DNA of 39,438 bases from Botryllus schlosseri (taxonomy: Eukaryota; Chordata; Ascidiacea; Stolidobranchia; Styelidae): assembly GCA_000444245.1 (NCBI GenBank), contig ATSW01002016.1, positions 1 through 39,438 on the forward strand, in the 5' to 3' direction. Position numbers and translations under genes: made by a program. Within the stretch, counting starts at the first letter, position 1. Every line of letters starts with the position of its first letter. The notes under the pieces are model-generated. The model was not told the DNA's origin. It saw only the letters and a program-made list of their open reading frames with translations, and made no database searches. Below, in pieces: positions 1 to 11,800 of the stretch.

Positions 1-565
1 AGGGACCCAGCACGGGTAATTCTTCAATTATATATGTATCGATTTTGTCGGTAATTCAAGTGTGTCTAATGTCTATGTATTGAACGAGGTGATATTCCAC
101 CGAATTCATTCGGATTCTGTTCTGTTCCTTTGTCATTCCGAAGCTTAATGATCGTCAATAATTCTNTATTAGGGGTACTTACGTCCACTGATGGNGTTGA
201 ANATCTTCCTTTANGGTCCCAACANGGGTAATTCTTCAATTATATATGTNNCGATTTTGTCAGAAATTCAAGTGTATCTNTGGATTGAACGACGCGATAT
301 TCCACCGAATTCGATTGGATTCTGTTCTGTTCCTGAGTTATTCCGAAGCTTATTGTTTGTCAATAATTCTTTATTAGGGGNACTTACGTCCACTGATGNG
401 GTTGAATATCTTCCTTTAGGGTCNCANCATGGGTAATTCTTCAATTATATATGTATCGATTTTGTCGGAAATTCAAGTGTGTCTATGTATTGAACAACGC
501 GATATTTCATTGAATTGGTTGTGATTCTGGTCTGTTCCTATTCCTAAGTTATTTCAAACCATTTT
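1..565. repeat. Tandem satellite repeat, ~205-212 bp unit, about 2.7 copies
   Basis: The phrase GGGTAATTCTTCAATTATAT recurs at 14, 226 and 431, giving spacings of 212 and 205 bp. Each unit continues with a CGATTTTGTCGG-type block, a GATATTCCACCGAATT block and an ATTCCGAAGCTTA block. The third copy diverges after about 530. The first bases of the window look like the tail of a further copy, so the array probably extends to the left. Scattered N's (166-426) all lie in this array, which fits unresolved or collapsed repeat copies. An open frame through it (191-436) contains N's and is not a gene. Confidence 0.85.
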
Positions 566-1431
566 TATTGCAAATCTGTGTTACAGTTGGGCACCTGTGT
601 TTACTGATTGAGTCGCATTCTTGATCAGGTATCCCGATAACCTGTCACAAAAAAAAATATTGTAAAATCTGGCAAGTGGTTTCAGGAATTCCGGTAAAAA
701 TTATAAACTTAAAAATACCATGATGCCCCTGCTATTCTTAGTGTTTCACATGAACATATATAATTCCCGAGAATTCTATTAGAATCACAGTGGTCTTCAC
801 CAGCCACAACAAGTGTATACAAAGTTCGACTCGGGACTGAACCGTTATTTCTTCATACATAATCCTAGAAATTGAGAATGCCGTCGGTGCCTCACTTGTT
901 GCCTTCCAGTATTGTTAGTATAGTAGTCTTTGGAGCGACGTCCGACTTACAGAAAGGTATATAGTTTTTATTTTTAAGTCACTATACCTGAGTCTAAGTG
1001 CTGATGCTGAGTATCTGATAGAGTGATAAGTTGGATGAAAGTTGCAGTCTAAAATTAACAAGACCGGTCGTGTCGTGTCCGTTTAGCCTACTTTTAAAAG
1101 TTCTCATTATTTTATTACTTTCCTTCAGAAAAAGATCTTAGTAGTTGGAATATTATTGTAATTTACTTTTAAATTTTGATTGCCTGAGCCCTGATTTGCC
1201 CGCACCGCTGCACGATGTACACGAATCCGTTTCACGCTCCCTTGTTATTTCTTATCGTATGGGGCTAATACGAAATGCCATTGAATTGATTTATACAGTA
1301 CCATACCGATGTCTCATTGAACGATTCAAGTCTAGACTGTCTAAACTCTAGTATAGTAATCCTCTCATAAATTATGTAATGTTTCATCCAGCAATTTTGT
1401 AAATAATTATGCTACTTACTATAGCAGGGGG
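566..1431. other. Non-coding stretch upstream of the lyase gene
   Basis: No credible coding region is seen. A CAGAAAG|GTATAT sequence near 951-962 could be the donor of the non-coding first exon of the downstream S1P lyase gene, because an acceptor exists at 2560. This pairing is a guess without transcript data. A 68-codon open frame at 1145-1351 has no recognisable features. Confidence 0.3.
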
Positions 1432-1600
1432 CAGGGGTGGGCAACCTACGACCCGGACGGGATTTTAAGCGGCCCGCAGAGAGTTACCCTGAAAGTGAGA
1501 TTCTAATTTGAAAGTAGTAACTATTTTATGTGCCACAGAATGATGAAAGTTTGCCAACCTCAAAAAGATGGTCATGAAACTTGTTCAGACAAGGCTGCGT
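1432..1600 (+). mobile_element. hAT-type element, left end only (CAGGGGTGGGCAAC terminus)
   Basis: The sequence from 1432 begins CAGGGGTGGGCAACCTACGA and carries ACCCGG...GCGGCCCGC shortly after. This is a familiar terminal layout of hAT (Charlie-like) elements. No matching inverted end was found before the lyase gene, so this is a truncated or decayed copy. Its right limit is approximate. Confidence 0.5.
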
Positions 1601-2560
1601 TCCAATAATAATAAGGGATTCCACATCCGACATGTTTCCCAAGTTCAAAGAACTGGTTGACAACTTCCATCGACCACAGATGTCTGATTGACTTCAACAG
1701 CTATTGAAGCTCATATCTATATGAAAGTGCTCGCATCTATTGCCAAGAGTTGGCTGAAATGTCTCTGTGCCGCTTGAAATACATATAAAGTATCTCTCTG
1801 AATGCATAGAGGAATGGTACGGTCTGGACCAGTATAAGATTACCTTGACTTGAGTAGGTACACTCCCCATTTGTATGCCTGTGAATACTATTGGCAAACA
1901 ACTGTTATTGTTGACCCTAGCCCCGCCCCTTTTCAATGCTCCTTGTTCAAATTTGAGCAATTGCGATGCTGGCAGATCATTAATCTCTGAACCGGCAATA
2001 TGTATCAATATGGATTGCAAACTTTGAACTGAGTGAGTTATTTCTGGACATGGTTGACCTCTGGAAATGGGTTCCAAAATAGATAATCCAAAGAAAGAGA
2101 GTGAAGATTCTAATCATGTGCCTATAATGCTTATGTGGCAATCAATAAGAGTTTTGTCCAGGCAAGAGTTATTAACATGGATTCTTGTTGATAATATTAT
2201 TTTGCATCTCAACCACATGCAGCCTTTCAGCAGGCTCGGTAGGCCTAGGCCTACCACTTCAATCAGTTTTTTTCAAATAAGCCTGTTAGTCGGGGTACCG
2301 TTTGCTTAGCATTTATGGAATGTATACATGTGGGAGTCATAGCTTAGGAGCAGATAGTCAGTTACAATACCATATCTGTCTGCATAGCATTGTTAGAACA
2401 ACTATAGTTAACTATAGTGTTTTGAGGATTGCCGATATTCAATATGCAGTTACAGAATTATAGCCCTGAATGAATTTTTGATCTTCTACACTAGTACAGG
2501 TATTTAGCAGACTCCTACAATACCTGCGTATTAATTAGAGTATTTCATGCTCATTTTCAG
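1601..2560. other. Non-coding or unresolved stretch, probable 5' intron of the lyase gene
   Basis: The stretch ends with a splice acceptor (TCATTTTCAG at 2551-2560). It includes a 127-codon open frame on the minus strand (1694-2077) that I could not assign to any family. The frame lies just inside the hAT-like terminus, so it may be decayed transposon sequence or chance. I see no other genes here. Confidence 0.3.
2551..2560 (+). promoter_or_regulatory. Probable splice acceptor ending a 5' UTR intron
   Basis: A pyrimidine-rich tract followed by CAG precedes a 59-nt leader that runs to the lyase ATG at 2620. If used, the lyase transcript has an upstream non-coding exon although its coding region is uninterrupted. 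RNA evidence is needed to confirm it. Confidence 0.5.
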
Positions 2561-2619
2561 GACATTGGCCAGAGCAGGCTTACTTTTATAGAAAACGTAA
2601 CTTCGCAGCTCTCTTCAAC

Positions 2620-4314
2620 ATGACATCTGACGACGTCGCAAAAAAGCTTGGTGAACTTTTTGACTTTGTAACGACTAACGCCAGATTATTATCGCAAAAA
2701 ATTGACGAAAGTTGCGACGGATTACGACCATGGGAGATCATATTTTACACCGTCACAACCACGATGGTGATACTCGCCACAAAATCGTTTTTGTTCAAAC
2801 GCGATCAAAGCTTGTATCAGAGATCGAAAAAGACGTTTTTTCGGTACGTGAAACGGATGCCTGTCATTCGCGGAATTATCAAGAAAGAGTTAGGTAAAGT
2901 CAAAGAGTTCCTTTCCGCCGATAAGCTCTTCAAAATGAAGCCTGGCATGTCATACCGAATGCAATTACCACGACAAGGCTTCACAAGGTCACAAATTTTA
3001 AAAGAAGTCGACGATTATGTCAGCATGGACCATCCGTGGCAGAACGGTAGCGTGTCTGGCGCGGTGTACTTTGGTGACCCGGAGCTCACCGAGACAGTTA
3101 GCCATGTTTTCAAGAAATTCACATGGTCCAACCCATTACACCCCGATTTATTTCCAGGACTGCGAAAAATGGAGGCAGAAGTGGCCAGGATGACTTGTGA
3201 CCTGTTTCACGGCGACCCTATCGAGTCTTCGGGGTCAGTCACTTCAGGCGGTACCGAAAGTATCTTGCTGGCTATAAAAGCTTACCGCGATTGGGCCTAT
3301 GACAACGGTGTCGAATACCCGGAGATGATTTGTCCGGTTAGCGCCCACGCTGCTTTTGAAAAAGGGGCGCATTACTTCCGCATCAAGTTGATACAAATTC
3401 CGCTCGATCCCAAAACTTACAAAGTAGACGTTAAAAAGATGAAACGCGCCATCAATAAAAACACCTGCATGCTAGTCGGGTCTGCGCCACAGTTTCCGCA
3501 CGGTATAATCGACCCGATTGAAGAGATTTCAGCTCTAGGGTTAAAATATGGAGTCCCGGTTCATGTAGACGCATGTCTGGGTGGATTTCTGATTGTTTTC
3601 ATGGACGACGCCGGCTTTCCACTGAGACCGTTCGATTTCAGACTGCCAGGCGTCACTAGTATTTCAGCGGATACTCATAAGTATGGCTTTGCGCCTAAGG
3701 GAACGTCGTGTGTCTTGTACTCATCTTCTAAGTGGCGTAAGTACCAGTATTTCGTGACACCAGACTGGCAAGGTGGCATGTACGCTACACCTACGTTAGG
3801 TGGTAGCCGTACTGGGACTGTGATAGCCGCATGCTGGGCTAGCATGATGAAATTCGGTCGCCAGGGCTACGTGGATTGTACTAGGAAGATCGTAAAAGTT
3901 CAAACGTACATCACGCAGGAGTTGCGTAAGATCGAGAATATTTACGTCTTCGGCGAACCGCAAGTTAGCGTTGTCGCTATTGGTAGTTTGGACTTTGATA
4001 TCTTCCTACTATCATCAGCGCTGGTCAAAGCAGGCTGGAATTTAAACGCGTTGCAATTCCCGTCTGCTATACATCTGTGTTGTACGATGCTGCATACTGA
4101 GCCGGGTGTTGCTGACCGGTTTGTTTCCGACACTAGAAAATGTGTGGAAGAGATTATGATGCAGCCGAAAAAGAAGAATACTGGCTCTGCTGCTATGTAT
4201 GGCATGGCGCAAACGATACCGGACAGGTCATTGGTTTCAGAATTAACTACGGCATACTTGGATGCGATCTATGACACGTCTGGAAGTGGTCAAGCGAAGC
4301 AAAACGGACACTAA
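2620..4314 (+). CDS. SGPL1: Sphingosine-1-phosphate lyase, single coding exon
   Basis: PLP-dependent ER membrane enzyme that cleaves sphingosine-1-phosphate to hexadecenal and phosphoethanolamine, the exit step of sphingolipid breakdown. The 564-residue product is close to the human length (568). Visible parts: a short N-terminal luminal stretch; a membrane segment at about residues 38-59; the group II decarboxylase fold with SGGTES (209-214); HVDAC with the PLP-ring aspartate D317; and SADTHKYG with the Schiff-base lysine K354 (human K353). [13 protein letters not shown] and a GSRTG loop follow, and the C-terminal IYGMAQT-type block is well kept as MYGMAQT. No stop, frameshift or lost key residue is seen. 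The vertebrate gene has many coding exons while this frame has none interrupted, although a neighbouring gene has six introns, so descent from a retrocopy is likely. A 5' UTR intron is probable. It is convergent with the H6PD-like gene. Confidence 0.97.
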   Translation: MTSDDVAKKLGELFDFVTTNARLLSQKIDESCDGLRPWEIIFYTVTTTMVILATKSFLFKRDQSLYQRSKKTFFRYVKRMPVIRGIIKKELGKVKEFLSADKLFKMKPGMSYRMQLPRQGFTRSQILKEVDDYVSMDHPWQNGSVSGAVYFGDPELTETVSHVFKKFTWSNPLHPDLFPGLRKMEAEVARMTCDLFHGDPIESSGSVTSGGTESILLAIKAYRDWAYDNGVEYPEMICPVSAHAAFEKGAHYFRIKLIQIPLDPKTYKVDVKKMKRAINKNTCMLVGSAPQFPHGIIDPIEEISALGLKYGVPVHVDACLGGFLIVFMDDAGFPLRPFDFRLPGVTSISADTHKYGFAPKGTSCVLYSSSKWRKYQYFVTPDWQGGMYATPTLGGSRTGTVIAACWASMMKFGRQGYVDCTRKIVKVQTYITQELRKIENIYVFGEPQVSVVAIGSLDFDIFLLSSALVKAGWNLNALQFPSAIHLCCTMLHTEPGVADRFVSDTRKCVEEIMMQPKKKNTGSAAMYGMAQTIPDRSLVSELTTAYLDAIYDTSGSGQAKQNGH

Positions 4315-4329
4315 ATCAGCTGTGGTTGA

Positions 4330-4335
4330 AATAAA
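4330..4335 (+). terminator. Polyadenylation signal AATAAA of the lyase gene
   Basis: AATAAA lies 16 nt after the stop codon, giving a very short 3' UTR. No poly(A) tract follows in the genome, so if the gene arose by retroposition the tail has been lost. Confidence 0.6.
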
Positions 4336-5579
4336 ATTACGCAGATCGTTATTTTTCTTCAAATTTTAGTAAAATTTAAAGGCTTAATTCTAGTACTTAT
4401 AATTTATCAGTTGATTAGCAACGACAAAGAAACCCAATATAACGAATTTGTAATGGTACCAGCGTAGTCAAAGTCCTGTTCAGTATCGATGGACGTTGCA
4501 ATATTGATCCGTGGACTTTGAACAGTAACGTTATTATGTCGTAGTCACCGTTTCTAGTAATATATAACAATAATTATGCCTGAGCTACCTTCTGTGATTC
4601 GTTTTAAATGTTTCATTGTTATCCAAAACGTGACATCATTGCGAAAATTCATGGTCTTGCGTTTCTGTTTGGGAAACAGGCAGGATATTAGTATTCATGA
4701 CACAGTCGTTTAGGATGGTTGTAACAATAGGAATGCTCTGATGCGGTATTTAATTGATATGATTCATTTCTGACAATGATGTTACGCCTGTGACAGGACA
4801 TGAAGCGGCAAAGTTGAACCTATTAGACATGACTGTTGTTGGCATTTTCGTTAATACATATTATAGAGATCAGCAGATCATAACCACAAAACTAAGCCTA
4901 ATCCATACAGCTGATACAGATTTAATATTACTATTCAGTGAGGGAGCATTCGTAACCGCATCTTAACTTCATGTGTGTATTGCCTAATAAGCGAACAGAT
5001 TCGATATCTGCGAATTCACATTCTTGTCTGGCATCAACACACCTGTTGCCCACTCAGCGTTACCATAGCAACGAGTTGTCAACAGAACCGCAAGTGTATC
5101 CAACCATAAGTACTAGAAATTCATGAGTCCCAAACACAAAGGCATCTTGTATTGCAATTTCAAGTCACAACAGAGAGACTGGAGGATCAGACGAACACAA
5201 CTGAAATCACAAGGCTATATGCGTGGTTACAGCCGAATATATTCAACAGCTTGTATATCGACCTAAAACTATCAACAGCTTACGGCGTAATGTCTTGACA
5301 TCTCGATGATTACTCAGCATCACTGTTATTCAGCACCAACACTACATTAGGAGGGATTGTGATTGTATGTGACACACTTGTACAGTACACTCAAACACGG
5401 TATAGTAAAATAATGCATAAATTACTGTAAAGCACTCATCGATTTTATTTCATTGCATAGACAGAAAAAAAACTGAAGTAATTCGGCGCTATGTCACTTG
5501 CCGCAACATACCATAAAATACCTAATCAGTTAGCACATGACATTCCATAAAAGAGATCCTTCATACTATCTAACATCAC
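4336..5579. other. Non-coding gap between convergent genes
   Basis: No reading frame of note on either strand. I searched the minus strand here for lactonase motifs (LSGGSTP, DER) that would continue the H6PD-like gene and saw none. No clear repeat ends are visible. Confidence 0.4.
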
Positions 5580-5839
5580 ACCTTCCCACAAAAAGATTAG
5601 AAATTAGACACTGCGCTTGGAGTGGCAGAGAAATCAATTTCACTACGTTCTTCATCGAAGAACCTTTTGGGTAGGTAGTTACGCGCTGTGCTCGATCTAC
5701 GGATACAGCGGCTTCAGTCCAAACTCTCCAGGACTCCAGCAAAGCGTCGGTCGGCACAAAATCCTCTCTGTTACCGTAGAAGAGGTTTGCAATCACATGG
5801 GTGTAAGCGTGTTCGACAGTTGTATTAGGAACAAACGCG
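5580..5839 (-). CDS. H6PD: H6PD-like exon 7 (last exon found)
   Basis: The acceptor TTCATTGCAG|C completes a valine codon. It encodes AFVPNTTVEHAYTHVIANLF and then YGNREDFVPTDALLESWRVW, parallel to AYSPVRERDAHSVLLSHIFHGRKNFFITTENLLASWNFW. The 3' limit is uncertain: AAG|GTGTGA near 5580 and AAC|GTAGTG further upstream are both possible donors. The frame stays open to 5566. Confidence 0.8.
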
Positions 5840-8800
5840 CTGCAATGAAATAGGGTTAGTCAAAAGCAGTTATTGCTGGTACCTTATCCAAATAGATGTC
5901 GTGAATAGGGATTGAAAATTTGAACCACAGCAGATTCGAATCAGAGATCGAATTGTCACATATTTATTGACCGAAATTTCACCATACAGTACCTTTCAAA
6001 GCCCCGATTCTCTACTTCTCATTCAGTAGTTTTTATATGCCTTGAAATTCGCGCCTACTACTAGCCGAGTACGATTGATGTCTGCTTCGCCTATGGATGC
6101 AACTCAATCACAAGTACAAGTTACGGGCCTCCTAGAGAGGTGGTCAAAGTAGTCAAGAAAGCTACTCAAGTAGGAGCGAAAAAAATCTACTCAATTAGTA
6201 GAAGTACTTCTTTCATAAGCAGCCTAAAACTACTTGAAGTAGAAGTCGAATTGACTGAATTTAAATCTACTCAAGTAAGTAGCTGTGAAAGCGATCGTAA
6301 TTCGTTCGCATGGACTGTCAAAAGCTGCAAATGGCGCTATGCGGAAGGTGTAGAGAGCTTGATTCATATTGACGCATCCCAGGTGTTAATTTTTGACAGA
6401 ATAAGCAGTCGTCCACATCATGGGATGTAAATCATAGTATTGATATGAAAATGCGATACTAATCCTTTGTTGACTCGAACACCCGGTTTTATGGAATATC
6501 ATGGCATGGCGCCCTCTCCCATATTATAAGGCCCCTAGTTCAGTCGAAGGGCAATACGGAGAAGTTGTGTTGGATACAGCTTTAACACTCTCCGCGATTA
6601 GTATACGTTAATTAAAAATATGGACGATCGTAAAAATGCCATATAGGGTACATTTGCTTTTATACTTCAACATGTATGTTCTCTGGACATAAGAACTGAA
6701 ACTATAATTAGAACTCAACGCATAATACTCGTAATTGAAAGAAAAATAAAAATATTTCATGTCTTTTGTCCAGAAAGTTTCAACTGCTAAAACAGGTATG
6801 ACTATAAAAAAAAGTCAAAGCCCACTTTTCCAGATTAGGACACGTCATGGGCTGCTAGGCATAATAGGAAATTGCTAGATCACGAAACGGTAGTTTCAAA
6901 CATTATGGGGGGCCATACTTACTATGAAGAAATATTTGATAAGGCGACAATGCGGTGTGAACGGAACCATGCAACCCGGTATCTAAATTATACTCAGCGA
7001 TTCTTTCGTTAAAACATATATGTCACTCTAAATCTACTGTGCTCGAAGCGCAACGAAAATTCTGGGTATGTCATAAGTTTTATGAAAATTAAATGTTGGT
7101 GCTACGTGAAAACATTCCCGAAATTCCTAAGGATATCTCTCTTATAGGGGGATTTAACTACTTCTACAAACTGAAAATAGCAAAAAGTAAGTAAGAAGTT
7201 CAAAAAATATTACGAAGTAGTAGTGAAAAAAAGATCTATTCGAGTAAGTAACAAAAGTAGAGAAAAACTACTTGAGTACTTCAAAACAGAAAAAGTACTT
7301 TGTTACTGACCAACCACTTCAAGTAGAAGTAGAAATTTAAATGTCTGAGAAATACTAAGTTACATGACCAGACATTTGTAGGTTAACGGGTAGTACCAGT
7401 TTTCAAAATTGCCGGATAAATCTTAGAGACTACACACAAAATGTGATTCCGGGATGAAAACAGGCGAGACCTCGTAATTGTGACCTGTCACCTTCATGCA
7501 AGGTCTATGTCAGTGGTTCTTAAAGTATGGGTCGCGACCCAAACATAGGTCGTGGAGGGTATAATTTTGGGTCGCGAAGGTGCCAGAGCGGTCTTTTAAT
7601 ATGTATGTAATATTATTTGAGGTCATTGCAACAACAAAAATATCTTCGCTTTTCGCGCGATTTACTGTACCGGTAGTTGGTTTGAGCATATCAGAGGTCA
7701 CTGAGTTTGGTACCGCGGCCAATAAGCGAGACACGCGGAGAAGTCGCCACCACAACATGACTTGATCATGAATATGTGCCGACCTTTGTATTAAACAAAT
7801 TGGTTTGAATTCATGAATACAATACAGTCCATCCTCAAGATTACCGGACCACGACTGACCTATCGATCTCGCTTCCCATGACATGCCGCCCTATTTCTTG
7901 TCGCATTCTTTTTCTATACTATTTCTATACTTTCATTCAGTGTGCATGCCTCCTCTTTACATCGCCTAGGCCAAGGTGGGTGTCAGATTCCATAGACTAC
8001 TCCTTGTCGCTTCGACATCTTCCTGTCTTTTCATTGTATCGCATTTTTTGTGGTGTATTGAACTGATAAAATTGCTAATAAACCAATGATGATGATGATG
8101 ATGATAAGATTTTTTCAACATTTGTTTCTCTGGAAAACACCATCGGAGACCTGGGACGCTCTAGTGTAGAGTTGTACAACGAGCGGTTGCCGGTTTATGA
8201 GGCCAAAACCCGCCCACGCTTGGATACATGAATATATGACGTTGGGCCAACATACGGCTGGGCAAAGTGCGGTACCAAAAAGTTCGGTGGCGGTAATTGA
8301 CCGTCGCTGGGTGGCCAAACCGTTCGTTATTGATATAATTGGTCGGCACCAAAATGCATTCATTTTGGTGTGTGCTGCTTGGGTCGCGAGATACCACTAA
8401 AAGTCAGATTTGGGTAGCGGTATAAAAAGTATAATTACCACTGGCCTATGTAATGGAGTTGTCCAACAATTTCGCTCACATACATCATGCGAGTTTATCT
8501 ACATACTAGGTGTCAATGGGCAAATTTAAGCTGATGTACTTCGTTACTGAACATGAAAAATGAACAATCATGGATTACAGAAGCTTGGAATTGAAATTGT
8601 ATCTAGATATGATTTTAATCCCATTCGGAGTGAAAAGGAAGGTCAGTTAGTCTATCCACTAGAAATTACTTACACGTAACACCGTCCTTTCTGCCCGAAT
8701 ATTGATACGTTTTCAAATTTTTCCGTTTCAATCCATCCAGGCGGCGAATAACTCTTAGAAACGGGCAGTCCACGGCTTATCAGCAAGGCAGGAGAAGTCA

Positions 8801-11800
8801 TATCGCCGTGACATCTTACAAACACGATCTGTGGCGTCGACCCACAAGCTGAACGTGGAATTGAGACTTTGTCATCACCTGTACTGCTAAGATTATTCAC
8901 TAGCACATACCATCGATTTTCCTGCTATGTGACGCATTTCTTCTGAACACAATACGGACGTAGACGTTCTTTTGCCTCATTCGCTTTCCTGATGTTAACC
9001 AGACTGGCACGTTTTCCCATTTAGGACCCGTTATGCGTATGCGTGCTCCTGAAATACATGCGGGAATATCAGAGGCGGTCACTAATGAAGTACTTCTACT
9101 TTTTCAGAGCACTCGAGTAGGCTTTTGCCTTCTTGTACTACTTACTCGAGTGGTTTTGCTTTTAGGCTACTACTGGCTTACTTACACTTTTATCAAAGTA
9201 GAAAGTAGTTTTAGGATGTGCTTGCATTAGTTTTGCCTGTGAAATTGTCATGACAATTGTGTGAAACAGCCCCCGTGTCATTATATCTGAATATATTTTC
9301 AGAACTTGTGCCTGCTTGTAGTGTCATTACTCGGTCTGCATCAGTCGCAAAGATGCACTCTGCAATTCTAAATATCCACCTCCGATCAACTGCTAAAAGC
9401 ACGCAATCCTTGACTAAATCTGATTTTTGGAACTAATAGAGTACTTTTCTTAGTAGCAGGCTCCTTACTTGAGAAATTTTCTACGATAATTCTACTGAAG
9501 TGCCAACGCGATCTACGTTGAACACCTCCGATCGCTTTCTACATTCTGTGCCTTGAGAGGATGAAGATGATAGTGATAGACCCCACCCCCGGCGATATTG
9601 CATCGATGAAAGTGACCAGATTGAAACAGATACTGGAATTCTTTTCCAGCGGAACTAATCTGGGTCTTCATCAGGGGAGATAGCGGAGTGGTGAGCGTCA
9701 GCGCCATCCAAGCATGAGATAAAGAAAGAAAAGGAGCAAGAAATAGCTTCTAATTATAAGACCGACGAAGAAAGAATAACATCGAAGAAGACTGTGATAT
9801 TGGGCACTAGGTCGAGGTGGACGCCAGTTCAAAAGACCCCAACTGGATGGTCGTTCGGCATCCCCCTATCCATAGGCGCCGAACGCTAATTTTCCTTAGG
9901 TATGCGGGTTCGATGACGTCACAAAGGAATGACGTCATAATCAGACGGAATTGATAATTCGCGTTAATATAGCGAATCATTAGGGTAAAGTGCATGCGTA
10001 AATGCCGATTACACAATCTCCTCGTGTTAACGAATTTGCGCGTATGATAAGTTTGTCAACGAGTCCGGAAGTCCTGTCAATTGGCGAGTCCCTGATCGCT
10101 CGCGAACAATTAAATACGCCGCTTATCAACGCGTATTACGTAACCTCGGCGATGATTTGCGAAAGGCAAAATGTCCGAGTTGTTATGGAATCTGTTCTAT
10201 ATTGGCACCGATGTCAGGTTGTTCAAACCTTTCTCGTCTTTTAGAACTCAAGCCTTGACACACTTTTTCTGATGGTTATGTTCAAGTACTAGCCGAATCC
10301 AATCACTCATGCACCGATGAACGGCGCACGCATAATCGCACATGTCTGCTGACATTCGATGTCATTCAGTTTGGCGATGTCACTCTTTCATCACATTCAC
10401 AATCGCTAACTTTGATCACAATCGCTAATCAGCGTACACCTATTCACCTAACGGCATCGTCTCCAAACCATCGAGAGAGAGGAGACAACGCATGCTAGGC
10501 CCGAAACGCGATAATTGGCCAGCGATGATATCTTTCGTACCAGGCCTGTTGCAGATGCGATTGTGAAGGCAAGCGATTATATTGTGGGCGCCTATGCAGA
10601 TGCGATAGTGCAGGCTAGCGATTTATAGAGCGCACTTGGCCTACTGCAGATATGATTCTTCAAGCCAGTGAAACTAGGCTTGTTGGAGACGCGATAAATC
10701 AGGCAAGCGACGTTTGCCGAGCGCACGGCAATCAATGACATAATTTCGCGATCATCTCAGCGGGAAATTGCGACACGTTACATTTTGCACAGACGAATTC
10801 CGCTAATTGGCAACATGCTTCTCGATAATTGGCCGCGCGCAACAGGTTACCTCGCTGACATAAGCGGCAGCAGGTAATGTCGTAAAAGGAAATACATTGC
10901 GATTTGTTCTAAATAACATAATCGAGGTTTATGCCGATACATGCCAAACCGAATTCTAGGTATGCCGCATACCTAAAAAAAATGTCTAGGTATGCCTGGC
11001 ATACCTTGCACACCCAGGTTCGGCGCTTATGCCCCTATCTGTTCATTAAATCGCATTGCGTGTCTTGTATATCGCATTGTAGATTTTGTGTGTCTTGGGT
11101 AAGTGAAAATATAATCTGTCCATTGATTGCACTGCATAACCAGAAAATTGGATGTCGATGCCTTTTAGCTTACTTGCAAAAGTAGCGAGAGATGTACCCT
11201 TCTTTCTAGTTTCCATCGATACTTCCTCGGAGTATCCTGCGAAAGCAATGGAAATTCCCAGAAGCCATTTTACAGGCAAACCCGTTACAACAGATATTCT
11301 ATTTTGGCAACGCCATGATATCATTGTTATCACAGAAAATTGTATATTGATAATTCTGGCATATCAAATCTGATTTGTAAGAAAAGTTGTTAATATCCAT
11401 TAGGCTTCGAATTGGGCTGAACTAAGTCCTACCTGACTCAGATATGACATGAGCATCGATGCAGGATAAGTGCAAATTTGGACCATGTTTGAGATCAGCA
11501 ACGAGTAGGCCTAACCATCACACACTTGAATACAATTTCGAATAATAACAATCAGGTACTCAATTTGAAAGAAATTACAAACCACTTTATATCAACTCGG
11601 TTTATCGCTAAAAAAAAGAAAAATTAATGACACTAGAGCACCAAGACCTACCTTGGTACTGAGCTAGTTGCAGATCTTCCAGAGTCACCGTTGAAATGTT
11701 TTTCATCAGTTGCAATCGAGATTCTTCGCTTGTCATATCTCTCGTCACGAGACAAAGGACTTCCGTAAGATGGTTCTGTAACATGTCCCGCACAACTCCC

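Noticed and set aside
1694-2077. 127-codon minus-strand frame as an H6PD lactonase exon or hAT transposase
   Set aside because: No lactonase (LSGGS, DER) or hAT C-terminal motifs are visible; the origin is left open.
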